DNA of 64,000 nucleotides, from positions 1 through 64,000 of the forward strand of contig CAYUUX010000001.1 in NCBI GenBank assembly GCA_964448085.1. The letters are read 5' to 3'. The notes under the pieces are model-generated. The model searched no databases. It worked only from the letters and a program-made list of their open reading frames with translations, and was not told the origin of the DNA. Position numbers and translations under genes: made by a program. Source of the DNA: CAIJMI01 sp964448085 (GTDB lineage Bacteria; Patescibacteriota; Microgenomatia; UBA10105; UBA927). This document shows, in pieces, positions 34,008 to 44,004 of this stretch (position 1 is its first letter; the number at the start of each line of letters is the position of its first letter).

Positions 34008-35036
34008 ATGAAATCCATATTGAAAAACAAAAAAATCTGGATATTTCTTGCAATCATCATTGTTGTCGGGATAGGCATTTTTTCTGCAACACGCGGGAAA
34101 AATACCAACAAGAAATCTTCCACTTATACTGTTCGGAAACACACTATACGAGAGACCTTATCCATTGCCGGTGTCATCGATGCGCAGGAAAAAGTGACGC
34201 TTCGATTTCAAACGTCCGGCATGCTTTCCTGGGTCGGCGTCAAAGAGGGTGATACTGTATACCCCTATCAAGCGATTGCTTCCCTTGATCAAATGGAACT
34301 TACTAAAACACTGCAAAAATATCTCAACTCGTACGAAAGCGAGAGGAGAGATTTCGATCAGACGACTGACGAATATCGACAACCCGCACAAGGATACTGG
34401 GGGTTAACTTGGGATCAACGAAGGGAATTGGATCGCGCGCTTGAAAAAGCACAGTATGACCTCAACAGCAGCGTACTTGATGTAGAATTGAAATCCATCG
34501 CATTAAAATATGCTACGCTTGTTACCCCCATCGGTGGGATCGTTACCAAAGTCACCAGTCCATTTGCGGGCATCAACGTTACACCTTCACAAGCAGAGTT
34601 TGAAGTCGTCAACCCCACAACGCTGTATCTCTCTGTGCTCCCCGATCAAAATGAAGTGAGCAAAATCACATCGAGCATGTCTGCAACAATCGTGTTTGAT
34701 CCGTTCCCCGAAGCAACCGTATCCGGTGCTGTCCAATCCATTGCGTTTGCACCAAAATCCGGTGAAAGCTCAACGGTATATGAAGTAAAACTGTCGTTAC
34801 CCACAACCAATTCATACAGAATAGGAATGACGGCAGATGCTACATTTGTCATTTCTGAACGACAAGATGTCATAGCCATACCATTCTCAATGCTCAAAAC
34901 GGATAACGGAAAACCCTATGTTTTTCGAAAAATCGGGAACACAAAAGAAAAAACTTCGGTAACCATCGGCCTTGAAGGTGATGACTTCATAGAAATAACA
35001 AGTGGACTTGCTGAGGGCGATATCCTCTATGATTAA
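34008..35036 (+). CDS. HlyD/MacA-like membrane-fusion (adaptor) protein
   Basis: 342 residues from ATG 34008, chosen because the earlier ATG is inside the -10 box. Membrane helix at about 11-29. A lipoyl/barrel-sandwich half with VTLRFQTSGMLSWVGVKEGDTV is followed by a helical hairpin (residues ~95-165) and the second half VTPIGGIVTKVTSPFAG, then beta-barrel segments and a C-terminal domain (FVISERQDVIAIPFSML). This is the RND/MacA-type adaptor fold. With the ABC genes that follow it forms a MacAB-like exporter of peptides or lipids, in an organism that probably has no outer membrane. Confidence 0.86.
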   Translation: MKSILKNKKIWIFLAIIIVVGIGIFSATRGKNTNKKSSTYTVRKHTIRETLSIAGVIDAQEKVTLRFQTSGMLSWVGVKEGDTVYPYQAIASLDQMELTKTLQKYLNSYESERRDFDQTTDEYRQPAQGYWGLTWDQRRELDRALEKAQYDLNSSVLDVELKSIALKYATLVTPIGGIVTKVTSPFAGINVTPSQAEFEVVNPTTLYLSVLPDQNEVSKITSSMSATIVFDPFPEATVSGAVQSIAFAPKSGESSTVYEVKLSLPTTNSYRIGMTADATFVISERQDVIAIPFSMLKTDNGKPYVFRKIGNTKEKTSVTIGLEGDDFIEITSGLAEGDILYD

Positions 35037-35715
35037 CCTGTCTCACGTATCGAAAGAATATAAGCTTTCCGGAGAATCTTTTTTTGCCCTTCGTGACGTG
35101 TCTTTTGAAATTAAAGAAAAAGAATTCACGGCAATTCTTGGTCCTTCAGGGTCCGGTAAATCCACCGTCATGCATATCATGGGACTTTTGGATACGCCAA
35201 CCGCAGGAACCGTTAAAATAAATGGAAGAGATGTTTCGAAATATTCCGATAACGAGCTATCACTTGCACGAAATGAGCTTATTGGATTTGTTTTTCAACA
35301 ATTTAACCTGATTAACAAATTATCCATTTTGGAAAATATTCTTCTCCCCACCATTTACACACGAAAGAAATTGCCTTTTGATCCAAAAATACGCGCAATG
35401 GAGCTTATTACCAAATTTGGTCTTTCCGGCAAAGAACGTTCATTTCCCAATAAAATTTCTGGTGGGCAACAACAACGTGTTGCGATAGCACGTGCGTTAA
35501 TAATGCAACCGAAGCTTGTGTTGGCTGATGAACCAACGGGAAATCTTGATACAAAAAATGGCGACGCAATCCTTGATCTTCTGGAAAAACTCAACAAACA
35601 GGAGGGGGCAACCGTTGTCATTATCACACACGAACCCGATGTTGCAGAACGCTGTAAACGAAAATTGTATATTCGTGATGGCCAGTTATTTACAAAGCCT
35701 TTGCATACACCATGA
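35029..35715 (+). CDS. MacB/LolD-type ABC transporter ATPase
   Basis: 228 residues from ATG 35029, which overlaps the adaptor stop by eight bases; a GTG at 35002 would extend it but does not fit the family start (INLSHVSKEYKL). Walker A LGPSGSGKST, Q-loop FVFQQFNLI, signature ISGGQQQR, Walker B LVLADEPTG, H-loop VIITHEP. It energises the permease encoded next. Confidence 0.92.
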   Translation: MINLSHVSKEYKLSGESFFALRDVSFEIKEKEFTAILGPSGSGKSTVMHIMGLLDTPTAGTVKINGRDVSKYSDNELSLARNELIGFVFQQFNLINKLSILENILLPTIYTRKKLPFDPKIRAMELITKFGLSGKERSFPNKISGGQQQRVAIARALIMQPKLVLADEPTGNLDTKNGDAILDLLEKLNKQEGATVVIITHEPDVAERCKRKLYIRDGQLFTKPLHTP

Positions 35716-36908
35716 ATTATTTTCTTTTTATCATCAAAGCCGCTTTTGAAGATTTTAACAGAAATAAAGTAAAGACGTTCCTTACATCATTGGGTATCAC
35801 GATCGGCGTATCATCTGTGGTACTCCTGATTGCCTTAGGGCTTGGGTTGAAAGCATACATACAGGATCAATTCGACACCTTCGGGACCAATAATTTATAT
35901 ATTATTCCAGGGAGTCTCAGTGGTGGGTTTCAGGGTGGGCCACCAACGACACAATTGTTTGATGATAAAGATGTCAACTCTGTAAAACGAATAAACGGCA
36001 TTGCAAATACCATACCCGTATATGAAAAATTTATGAAAGTAGAGGGAACGCTTGATACAAAAACCTACCAGGTAACAACTTCAACGGAAGATATTTTTTC
36101 CACACTAACATTAAATATTCAATATGGAGTCTTGTATACAAAAAGCGATGTTGCAAAAGGTGCAAAGAAAATTGTTTTGGGTCCAAAAGCGGCGGAGTCA
36201 CTTTTTGGGTCGCCCTCCGAGGCCATAGGCAAAAATGCAACAATAAACGGCATCGCCTACCGAGTTGTTGGAGTATTTGAGGCAAAAGGCGGAGGCGCAT
36301 TCGGTGCACCAAGCATTGATGAGAGCATTTATATGCCCGTCACCGCTTCCCTATCGTTTAATCCCGCAAAAAAATATGCGAGCATATATCTGAAAGTTCA
36401 AGAAGAATCATTCCTCAAGCCAGTCAAGAAGACCGCAACAGATATTCTCTTAAAACGGTATAAAGAAGATGAATTTTCCGTTATAGAACAAACTGAGCTC
36501 ATAGATACTATTAATTCGATTTTCGGTGTTTTGAATACCGTCCTTATTGCTATTGCTGCAATTTCTCTCATTGTAGGCGGAGTCGGTATTATGAATATTA
36601 TGTATATGTCTGTTGTTGAACGAATCAGGGAAATCGGGATACGAAGAGCAATGGGAGCAACAAAAAAAGATATCCTCTATCAATTTATGTCGGAAGCAGT
36701 TCTTCTTTCCGGACTTGGTGGTGCAATGGGACTCTTATTTTCATGGATCGTAGTTCTTTTCCTCCGGTCTCAATTTCCTGCATATATCGACATAACAACC
36801 GTTGCTATAGCATTAGGAGTTTCTTCTGGGGTTGGTATTGGGTTCGGTGTGTTTCCTGCAAAAAAGGCAGCGGATCTTTCTCCAATGGAAGCGATCCGTT
36901 ACGAATAA
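35712..36908 (+). CDS. MacB-type ABC transporter permease
   Basis: 398 residues, ATGA overlap with the ATPase. N-terminal helix (TFLTSLGITIGVSSVVLLIAL), an extracytoplasmic domain of about 210 residues of the MacB-PCD type (ALGLGLKAYIQDQF, GVLYTKSDVAKGAKKIVLG, SIDESIYMPVTAS), then three FtsX-like helices with ISLIVGGVGIMNIMYMSVVERIREIGIRRA. That last motif is the mechanotransmission region of the family. The operon adaptor-ATPase-permease is complete. Confidence 0.92.
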   Translation: MNYFLFIIKAAFEDFNRNKVKTFLTSLGITIGVSSVVLLIALGLGLKAYIQDQFDTFGTNNLYIIPGSLSGGFQGGPPTTQLFDDKDVNSVKRINGIANTIPVYEKFMKVEGTLDTKTYQVTTSTEDIFSTLTLNIQYGVLYTKSDVAKGAKKIVLGPKAAESLFGSPSEAIGKNATINGIAYRVVGVFEAKGGGAFGAPSIDESIYMPVTASLSFNPAKKYASIYLKVQEESFLKPVKKTATDILLKRYKEDEFSVIEQTELIDTINSIFGVLNTVLIAIAAISLIVGGVGIMNIMYMSVVERIREIGIRRAMGATKKDILYQFMSEAVLLSGLGGAMGLLFSWIVVLFLRSQFPAYIDITTVAIALGVSSGVGIGFGVFPAKKAADLSPMEAIRYE

Positions 36909-36911
36909 TGA

Positions 36912-37325
36912 TTATGAGAGAAGCGATAGGCTTTTCCGTGTAAATTCTTCGAGATCTTCTTGTGCAAGCGCCTCCTCTTTTGTCATCCACGCTGCTTCTT
37001 GAATTTCATCCTTATCGATAATCACTGGTTGCTCGCTGAGCAGTTCACATTCGCATTCCAAAAAGAAAAAATGTTTTTTCTTCCAGAATTTCTTTGGGTA
37101 TATGGCTTCCCACATTGCAAACTGACGGATAAAACGCACATCCAATCCCACTTCTTCCTTTGTTTCCCGAACCACTGCTTCTTCAACCGTTTCTCCCATT
37201 TCTACATGACCACCGGCAACAGTCCATACATGACCGTTGTCCCATTTATGGGATCGGACAAAAAGATACCTCCCCGCTTTGTTTCTGATATATGCACCAA
37301 CCGTTGGTTCTGGATAATTGCCCAT
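36912..37325 (-). CDS. Nudix hydrolase
   Basis: 137 residues. The Nudix box is complete: GGHVEMGETVEEA, then VRETKEEVGLD (G-x5-E-x7-REUxEExGU). The rest is typical for the small MutT/NudB-like fold. It cleaves nucleoside diphosphates linked to another moiety; the substrate cannot be said. It follows secA by three bases and overlaps no other gene; it converges with the permease gene. Confidence 0.88.
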   Translation of the reverse strand: MGNYPEPTVGAYIRNKAGRYLFVRSHKWDNGHVWTVAGGHVEMGETVEEAVVRETKEEVGLDVRFIRQFAMWEAIYPKKFWKKKHFFFLECECELLSEQPVIIDKDEIQEAAWMTKEEALAQEDLEEFTRKSLSLLS

Positions 37326-37328
37326 ATA

Positions 37329-40022
37329 TTACGAGAGCTTGGGATAATGGCATTTCTTCCATTTTTTACCACTCCCACACCAACACGGATCATTTCTCCC
37401 CAACTCTTTTTTTTGATTTACCACCGGTTTTGGTGCCGTTTCTTCATTTGTACGCGCGCGTTTTGCTTCTTTCGTGAGTTTTGTCTCTTGCGGTAAGGAA
37501 TTTTCTGTTGTCTTTACTCTCTGTGTCCCTCCTTGTGGCAATTGGACCTGCACTTTGTAAATTCTATGAACGATTTCCCCCTCAATTGATGATACTAACC
37601 GTTCAAACATGGAATATGCTTCGTTTTTATATTCCACTAACGGATCTCGCTGGCCGTATCCCCGAAGCCCTATCCCTTCACGAAGATCATCAATTGCTTC
37701 CAGATGGTCCATCCAAAAATTATCAATAACTGACAAACTTACCCATCGTTCTACCTGACGCATGATCTCTGGAGATATCTGTTTTTCCCGAGCGTCATAC
37801 ATATCCTGGGATATCCGACGCAGATAGTCCACGATTTCCTCTTGTGTATGTAAATTTATAATCTGTCCAATCAGTTGGGTTTGGGAATTTTCATCAAACG
37901 GAATAATGGTGCTGTATTCCTGAACAATCTTTTTATAATCGAATGTTCCACCCTCAACGTGTACCGCAACGACTGTTGTTATTTCGTCCTCTATGTTTTT
38001 CAGAACCTGTTCCTTTTGGTTCTCTTCCATGAGCGCACGTCTTCGAAGTCGGTAAATAATTTCTCTGTGTTTATTGAGCACGTCATCATATTCAACCAGG
38101 TGTTTTCTTGAATCGAAATGGAATCCCTCCACCTTCATCTGTGCCTGTTCTATAGAACGAGATACCATAGGATGTTCCAACGGCACATCTTCGGGAAGTT
38201 TAAATACCGTCATAAGCTTGGCAACCTGATCGCCACCAAACAATCGCATGATCTCATCCTCAAGCGATACATAAAACCTGCTGGAACCTGGATCCCCTTG
38301 TCGTCCCGACCGACCACGCAACTGATTATCAATGCGTCTACTTTCATGGCGCTCTGTTCCGATAACATGAAGTCCTCCTGCAGCCAATACTTCGTCATGA
38401 TTCTTTTTCCACTCTTGCATCGCTTTCTCGTATGTTTTTTTATCAGTAAACAGTGCTTCTTCTGGTTTTGAACCTCCAAGAATAATATCGACTCCGCGGC
38501 CCGCCATGTTTGTTGCAACGGTAATTGCCCCTTTTTTGCCTGCTTCAGCAATAATAAGGGCTTCCTTTAAATGATTTTTTGCGTTCAGAAGCTGGTACGG
38601 TATGCCTTTCCGCTTCAAAAGCTCACCGATAATCTCATTCTTTTCAATAGATGTCGTTCCGACAAGCACAGGTTGACCTTTTTTGTGACATTCCACAATC
38701 TCGTTTGCGACTGCCATGTATTTTGCCCTGGTTGTTTTGTACACACTGTCGGGATAGTCTTGTCGAAGCATTGGCCTGTGCGTTGGAATAACCACAACTT
38801 CCAGGTTATATATTTTACGGAACTCTTCCGCTTCCGTTGCAGCCGTTCCCGTCATGCCGGCGAGCTTTTCGTACATACGGAAATAATTCTGTAACGAAAC
38901 GGTTGCAAGCGTCTTGCTCTCCTGCTGAATCTGAACCCCCTCCTTTGCTTCAATTGCCTGATGGATCCCCTCAGAAAATCTTCGCCCCATGAGAAGCCTG
39001 CCCGTAAATTCGTCGACAATGATGACCTGCCCCTCTTTTACGATGTATTCTTTGTCCCGATGAAATAGGGTGCGTGCTTTCAACGCCGCTTCCAAATGAT
39101 GAACTGTTTCGAAATCTTCTTCGTATATGTTTCCAAGCCCCATCATCTTTTCTATCTTCATGACGCCGTGATCCGTAAGATGCGCGGTTCGCATTTTTTC
39201 ATCAATGACGTAATCCATGGTGGGTGTTAATTTATCAACCAGCTTTGCATACTCGTAATATTTCTGTGTCGCTTCCGTATCAGGAGCGGAAATAATATGG
39301 GGAGTTCGTGCTTCATCGATTAATACCGAATCGACTTCATCAACAACCGCAAAATGAAATCCTCGTTGTGACAGTTGAGATGGATCCGAAACCATATTAT
39401 CCCGAAGATAATCAAAACCAAACTCACTATTGATTCCATATGTAATATCCGCCGCGTATGCTTCTTTCCGTGTTATCGGACGCAAGTGTTTGAGCCGCCA
39501 ATCTCCCGCAGTCGCATCCTCAAAATCCGGATCGTACATGAATGATTGTTCCGAAATAATAGCTGATACTGACATTCCCAAGAAATGATAAATGGGTCCC
39601 ATCCACCCCGCGTCACGGCGAGCAAGATAATCGTTCACCGTTACAAGGTGTGCTCCCCGACCAGTCAGCGCATTCAAATATAGGGCGGGTATTGCCGAAA
39701 GTGTCTTTCCTTCTCCCGTTTTTTGTTCCGCAACCTTGCCAAAATGTAATGCTGCCGATGCGATCAGCTGTACATCATAATGTTTTTCTCCAATGGTACG
39801 AAACGCAGCTTCCCTCACCAAAGCAAAAGCCGCCGGAAGAATATCGTCAATCGTTTTTCCTTCAGCAAGCTGCGCCTTTAGCTCTGCAGTTTTCTTGGGA
39901 AACTCTGCGTCTTTCAATTTCTGCATCGCTTGATCCAAATTGTTTATGGATGCGACGATTGACCGCAGTCTGACAACCTCTTTTTCGTTGTTATCCAGTA
40001 ATTTACCGAGGAACTTAAACAT
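37329..40022 (-). CDS. secA: Protein translocase ATPase SecA
   Basis: 897 residues, close to the usual ~900. Nucleotide-binding domain 1: EQKTGEGKTL and DEVDSVLIDEARTP; preprotein cross-linking domain; NBD2 with MAGRGVDI and GTERHESRRIDNQLRGRSGRQGD; a helical scaffold; and a C-terminal zinc motif CWCGSGKKWKKCHY. It drives Sec-dependent export through SecYEG. TATAAT lies six bases before the ATG, suggesting a leaderless mRNA. Confidence 0.97.
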   Translation of the reverse strand: MFKFLGKLLDNNEKEVVRLRSIVASINNLDQAMQKLKDAEFPKKTAELKAQLAEGKTIDDILPAAFALVREAAFRTIGEKHYDVQLIASAALHFGKVAEQKTGEGKTLSAIPALYLNALTGRGAHLVTVNDYLARRDAGWMGPIYHFLGMSVSAIISEQSFMYDPDFEDATAGDWRLKHLRPITRKEAYAADITYGINSEFGFDYLRDNMVSDPSQLSQRGFHFAVVDEVDSVLIDEARTPHIISAPDTEATQKYYEYAKLVDKLTPTMDYVIDEKMRTAHLTDHGVMKIEKMMGLGNIYEEDFETVHHLEAALKARTLFHRDKEYIVKEGQVIIVDEFTGRLLMGRRFSEGIHQAIEAKEGVQIQQESKTLATVSLQNYFRMYEKLAGMTGTAATEAEEFRKIYNLEVVVIPTHRPMLRQDYPDSVYKTTRAKYMAVANEIVECHKKGQPVLVGTTSIEKNEIIGELLKRKGIPYQLLNAKNHLKEALIIAEAGKKGAITVATNMAGRGVDIILGGSKPEEALFTDKKTYEKAMQEWKKNHDEVLAAGGLHVIGTERHESRRIDNQLRGRSGRQGDPGSSRFYVSLEDEIMRLFGGDQVAKLMTVFKLPEDVPLEHPMVSRSIEQAQMKVEGFHFDSRKHLVEYDDVLNKHREIIYRLRRRALMEENQKEQVLKNIEDEITTVVAVHVEGGTFDYKKIVQEYSTIIPFDENSQTQLIGQIINLHTQEEIVDYLRRISQDMYDAREKQISPEIMRQVERWVSLSVIDNFWMDHLEAIDDLREGIGLRGYGQRDPLVEYKNEAYSMFERLVSSIEGEIVHRIYKVQVQLPQGGTQRVKTTENSLPQETKLTKEAKRARTNEETAPKPVVNQKKELGRNDPCWCGSGKKWKKCHYPKLS

Positions 40023-40028
40023 GCACCA

Positions 40029-40034
40029 ATTATA
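40029..40034 (-). promoter_or_regulatory. Predicted -10 of a leaderless secA promoter
   Basis: Perfect TATAAT on the minus strand, 6 bases before the secA ATG and overlapping the stop codon of the SpeE-like gene. No clear -35. Confidence 0.45.
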
Positions 40035-40686
40035 CTATGGAAACGAAGAAAAATCTGTTCCTAAATATCGTGTGGTCGTGCACAACCAGAAATATATTCT
40101 GTAGCGTTCTCATGAGCTTATCTGACTGTTTTTGATATTCCAGTTCCCGAAGATAATTTATCACAACACATCCCGAAGAAGAGAGCGTGGAACGAATTCT
40201 TCTAAGAAACGTAGGTGACGTCACAAACTTAGGTATAACCCTCCCGAAAGACATATCCAAAATCACCATATCGTATTGTTTGTTCTTTTTGACTGTCGAT
40301 TGGATGAATGTGTTTGCGTCACTTCTGATCAAACGTAACCCCGCAACATCGTCTAAACCGAAGTACTTTTTTCCGATAGTTATCATGAGCGGATCAATGT
40401 CCACGCCGGTAATGACGGCGTCAGAAAAAAAACCATGAAGCATGCGGATCACTGTTCCACCGGCAACGCCCAATACTAAAATTTTTTTTGCTTGACCGCC
40501 ATGTCCAACGCCAAAAGCCTTAAAGGCACTGTTCCATAACTGTTCAATATACTTCCCCGACTGTGGAGAGCCGTTTACCAGCAGTTTCATCCGATTCGAT
40601 TCTCTGTTTATTCGAATATAGTGATTGTACGGAGAATGGAACTCTGCGACTTTTTCAGGAATCAGATATGAAAGAAGATGTTTCAT
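40030..40686 (-). CDS. Spermidine synthase-like class I methyltransferase-fold protein
   Basis: 218 residues from ATG 40686, in ATGA overlap with the serS stop; a longer reading lies inside serS. SAM/dcSAM fold: KKILVLGVAGGTVIRML (GxGGG-like loop), TGVDIDPLMITIGKKYF, LIRSDANTF and YDMVILDMSFG. This is the SpeE-like branch without the N-terminal beta domain. Aminopropyl transfer is not proven; the DMSFG in place of the usual D-S-D-P casts doubt on a true polyamine enzyme. It is co-transcribed with serS. Confidence 0.72.
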   Translation of the reverse strand: MKHLLSYLIPEKVAEFHSPYNHYIRINRESNRMKLLVNGSPQSGKYIEQLWNSAFKAFGVGHGGQAKKILVLGVAGGTVIRMLHGFFSDAVITGVDIDPLMITIGKKYFGLDDVAGLRLIRSDANTFIQSTVKKNKQYDMVILDMSFGRVIPKFVTSPTFLRRIRSTLSSSGCVVINYLRELEYQKQSDKLMRTLQNIFLVVHDHTIFRNRFFFVSIV

Positions 40687-41927
40687 CGAGAAATCACATC
40701 CTTGCCGACAAACGGCACTAACACGTCTGGCACACGAATGGATCCATCTTTTTGTTGATAATTTTCCAGAATTGGGATCAAAATACGCGGTGACGCCACC
40801 GCAGTATTGTTGAGCGTATGACAATGGAGCGTCTTTCCGTCTTTTGTTTTGTATCGGATATTCAAACGTCTCGCTTGGAATTCACCCATAAAGGAATCTG
40901 ACATTGTCTCTCCATAGGCATGTCGAGAAGGCATCCATGTTTCAATATCAAACTTCTTCACTTGCGGCTCACCCATATCTCCAGTACACATGGACATCAC
41001 ACGATAGGGAAGCTTCAATTCTTGTAGAATCTCCTCTGAATTCAACAATAACTCGTCTAATAGAGTAATAGAGTTGTTCGTATCATTTTTTGATATAATT
41101 AATTGTTCAATTTTATTAAATTGGTGTAGTCTATAAGCACCTTTTGTGTCTTTTCCATAACTTCCCGCTTCTCTTCTAAAACATGGCGAGAAAGCAACAA
41201 ATTTTTTCGGCAAGTCGGCTTCCGATAGCACTTCCTCACTGAAATACGATGTAACCGGTACTTCCGCAGTGCCTGCAAGATATAAATCGTCTTTTTCCAA
41301 ATGATAGACTTCATCCTTACCCCAGGGGAATTGACCATTTCCAAAAAGGGTAAATTCTTTTACTAACGACGGTGCGATCAATGGAATATACCCTTTCGCA
41401 ACAAGTTTCCTTAACGTGTAAAAAAGAATGCCGAATTCCAAAAGCACAGCTTCGTTTTTCAAAAAATATGCACGAAATCCACCAACCTTCGTTCCCCGTT
41501 CAAAATCCATCAAATCCAGCTTCTTTGCCAGTTCTATATGATCTTTGACTTCAAAATCAAACACGGGCTCTTTCCCCCACCGCCTCACTTCAATATTGTC
41601 AACTTCATTCTTTCCAACCGGAACGGTTGCATCAGGAACGTTGGGCACCGTTAACATAACTTCCTTAAATTCCGTTTCAACCCGACGGAGCTCCTCTTCC
41701 AGACCCTTTAACGATTCTTTCAGCTGCCTTCCTTCCGCACGTGCGTCATCCGTTTGTTTCTGACTAATGGTATTTCGCTTGGCGCGAAGATCATCAACCG
41801 CTTTTGTGAGTTTTCTTCTTGTTTCGTCCAACGACAACAACGTATCCCACGCAACATTACGATTTTTATTTATTGCAGCAGTTTTGCATTTATCTAAATT
41901 CTCTCGTATGTAATTAATGTCCAACAT
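40683..41927 (-). CDS. serS: Seryl-tRNA synthetase
   Basis: 414 residues. N-terminal coiled-coil arm that binds the long variable arm of tRNA-Ser (about 30-100), then a class II core with motif 2 (CFRREAGSYGKDTKGAYRLHQF in part) and motif 3 (NTAVASPRILIPILENYQ). LAGTAEVPVTSYFSEE is the serine-specific TxE loop. It charges tRNA-Ser and tRNA-Sec. It overlaps rdgB by 14 bases. Confidence 0.96.
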   Translation of the reverse strand: MLDINYIRENLDKCKTAAINKNRNVAWDTLLSLDETRRKLTKAVDDLRAKRNTISQKQTDDARAEGRQLKESLKGLEEELRRVETEFKEVMLTVPNVPDATVPVGKNEVDNIEVRRWGKEPVFDFEVKDHIELAKKLDLMDFERGTKVGGFRAYFLKNEAVLLEFGILFYTLRKLVAKGYIPLIAPSLVKEFTLFGNGQFPWGKDEVYHLEKDDLYLAGTAEVPVTSYFSEEVLSEADLPKKFVAFSPCFRREAGSYGKDTKGAYRLHQFNKIEQLIISKNDTNNSITLLDELLLNSEEILQELKLPYRVMSMCTGDMGEPQVKKFDIETWMPSRHAYGETMSDSFMGEFQARRLNIRYKTKDGKTLHCHTLNNTAVASPRILIPILENYQQKDGSIRVPDVLVPFVGKDVISR

Positions 41928-42534
41928 AGTAGTGTTGAATGATACCTTTCAGTTTTTCAACTGCTTTTCTTCTATGATTATAGATGGTATTCTCTTCGTC
42001 GGTCAATTCATCGTGGTTGTAAAATTTCGATAGTTCCGGAAGATACAAAAGCGATCGATAGGGAAATCCTGCACGACGATATTTTGAAGCTTTCAGGGGA
42101 ATCATGCCACGAACGACACCTTCACTCGTCCATGTTTTACCCTCAGGAGTTGCGAATGCTAAAAACAAATGGAGCTGGGCACCGCGCTTTGCTAAAGGAA
42201 TATCTTTCATTCGCATAAGCGTGTATTCAATGAGCTCTTCGTCTTCATCTTCCCTCTCTTTATGAATCCATCGATGGGAATGGACTCCGGGTTCACCATG
42301 CAGGGCATCAATCTCTAATCCTCCATCATCGGCAATCGTTGGAAGACCCGATTCTCTGGCATAGTGCACTGCTTTTAATATTGCGTTTTCCTCGAACGTC
42401 TTTCCTGTCTCCTCCACATGATCCGTAATTCCGACATCCTTTAAATTCACAAGTGCTATTGCGAAATCTGACAAAAACTCCTGAAGCTCAGCGAGTTTCC
42501 CCGGATTCGTCGTTGCGACAAGAAGTTTTTTCAT
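41914..42534 (-). CDS. rdgB: XTP/dITP pyrophosphatase (RdgB/HAM1)
   Basis: 206 residues. VATTNPGKLAEL is the substrate and Mg2+ loop; TIADDGGLEIDALHGEPGVHSHRW matches the family's SDDSGL-DALGG-PGVYSARY region with the catalytic aspartates; AFPYRS in AGFPYRSLLYLPE corresponds to the GFGYDPIF loop, with Arg in place of Asp. It removes inosine and xanthosine triphosphates. The C-terminal region FYNHDELTDEENTIYNHRRKAVEKL is typical. ATGA overlap with lysS. Confidence 0.88.
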   Translation of the reverse strand: MKKLLVATTNPGKLAELQEFLSDFAIALVNLKDVGITDHVEETGKTFEENAILKAVHYARESGLPTIADDGGLEIDALHGEPGVHSHRWIHKEREDEDEELIEYTLMRMKDIPLAKRGAQLHLFLAFATPEGKTWTSEGVVRGMIPLKASKYRRAGFPYRSLLYLPELSKFYNHDELTDEENTIYNHRRKAVEKLKGIIQHYYVGH

Positions 42535-43988
42535 TGTTGTTCTGGTCGAAGCGTCGGGAATAATATAACGTCTTTGATAGATTTTTGATCTTCCAGAATT
42601 GTGAGCAGTCTATCTATTCCCATGCCCCATCCTGCAGTTGGCGGCATTCCATATTCAAGCGCTCGGATATAATCCGCATCATACGATTCAAATTCTTTCT
42701 GACCACGCTTGCCGAGTTCCTCGGATTCATGCCACCGTTTTGCCTGATCCTGCGGATCATTTAATTCGTTATATGCATTCAAAAGCTCTTCTCCAACAAC
42801 GAGCAATTGAAAAGAAGCGGTAAACCGCGGATCCTCAGGAAGACGTTTTGCAAGTGACACGAATGCTGTTGGACGGTTTGTCAAAAACAACGGATCGACA
42901 AGCTTTGGACGCACTGTTGCTTTATACATTGTGTCCAAAAGCGCTCCGTAGCCGATTGCATCCGACGTATCAACTTTGATCCCTTTCTCCTGCATCGCAG
43001 CTTTTAGTTTTTTTTCATCGTCCGCAATTGCTATGTCAATTCCCGTATGTTGTAAAACCGCATCGCGGTAGGTAACACGCGGCCAGGGAGGCGTAAAATC
43101 CAGTTCTTTCCCTTGATAGGAGATTTTCGTGGTTCCCTTTATTTCTTTTATGAGACCGCTCAACATCTTTTCCGTATAATTCATGAGATCTTCATACGTT
43201 GCATATGCCCAATAAAATTCAAGCATGGTAAATTCAGGATTATGTTGCTTGCTCATCCCTTCATTTCTGAAGTCTTTGCCAATCTCGTATACTTTCTCAA
43301 AACCGCCCACGATCAGTCGCTTCAAATAGAGCTCTACTGCAATACGCAGATATAAATCCGTATCCAATGCATGATGGTGAGTAATAAACGGCTTTGCGGA
43401 TGCACCACCGTACAATGGTTGCAATACCGGTGTCTCCACCTCCATAAACCCCTCTTTATCTAAGAAAGCACGAAGATAGGATATTACTTTGGTTCGTGTT
43501 TCGAAGACCTTTCGCACGTCCTTATTCATCACCAGGTCCACATACCGCTGACGATACCGCTCTTCAATATCGGTTAATCCATGCCACTGATCCGGAAGCG
43601 GACGAATAGCCTTGGAAAGGATCGTCATCGTTTTGGCAAAAACGGATATCTCTCCTGCTTGTGTTTTTCCCACATCTCCCGTGACTTTAACAAAGTCTCC
43701 CATGTCTAAAAGCTCTATGAGCGAGAAAGATAGTTCTTCCATCACATCTGCTTTACAAACTATCTGCATCTTATCTGTCCTATCGGCAATATCCATGAAA
43801 AATATCTTTCCGTGTCCGCGAATAGCCATGATGCGTCCGGCGATGGCAACCGTTTTCCCATCTTTCTTCTTTGCTTCCGTGATAAGATCCCTTTCTCCTG
43901 CCTCTGCAGGATATGAGAGAATACCTTTCTTGGTAAGCTTTTCCAGCTTTTCTATTCTTGTTTTTCTCAGTTCATCGAGTGTTGGCAT
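42531..43988 (-). CDS. lysS: Lysyl-tRNA synthetase, class II
   Basis: 485 residues. OB-fold anticodon domain at about 45-150 (VAIAGRIMAIRGHGKIFFMDI), then class II core: motif 1 near LRAFLDKEGFMEVETPVL, motif 2 FRNEGMSKQHNPEFTMLEFY, motif 3 GWGMGIDRLLTI. It charges tRNA-Lys. The ATG at 43988 is preceded by AGGAG, and a TATAAT at 43997-44002 eight bases upstream. As the greA terminator lies just before, lysS must have its own promoter, and this box is the candidate. Confidence 0.96.
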   Translation of the reverse strand: MPTLDELRKTRIEKLEKLTKKGILSYPAEAGERDLITEAKKKDGKTVAIAGRIMAIRGHGKIFFMDIADRTDKMQIVCKADVMEELSFSLIELLDMGDFVKVTGDVGKTQAGEISVFAKTMTILSKAIRPLPDQWHGLTDIEERYRQRYVDLVMNKDVRKVFETRTKVISYLRAFLDKEGFMEVETPVLQPLYGGASAKPFITHHHALDTDLYLRIAVELYLKRLIVGGFEKVYEIGKDFRNEGMSKQHNPEFTMLEFYWAYATYEDLMNYTEKMLSGLIKEIKGTTKISYQGKELDFTPPWPRVTYRDAVLQHTGIDIAIADDEKKLKAAMQEKGIKVDTSDAIGYGALLDTMYKATVRPKLVDPLFLTNRPTAFVSLAKRLPEDPRFTASFQLLVVGEELLNAYNELNDPQDQAKRWHESEELGKRGQKEFESYDADYIRALEYGMPPTAGWGMGIDRLLTILEDQKSIKDVILFPTLRPEQQ

Positions 43989-43996
43989 ATACTCCT

Positions 43997-44002
43997 ATTA
44001 TA
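43997..44002 (-). promoter_or_regulatory. Predicted -10 of lysS-rdgB-serS-speE-like operon
   Basis: TATAAT on the minus strand, 8 bases before the lysS ATG and right after the greA terminator. No convincing -35, since that position falls in the terminator hairpin. Confidence 0.4.
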
Positions 44003-44004
44003 TA

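Noticed and set aside
40687..40824. 46-codon N-terminal extension of the SpeE-like protein
   Set aside because: It lies in the end of serS; ATG 40686 gives an ATGA overlap and a family-like start.
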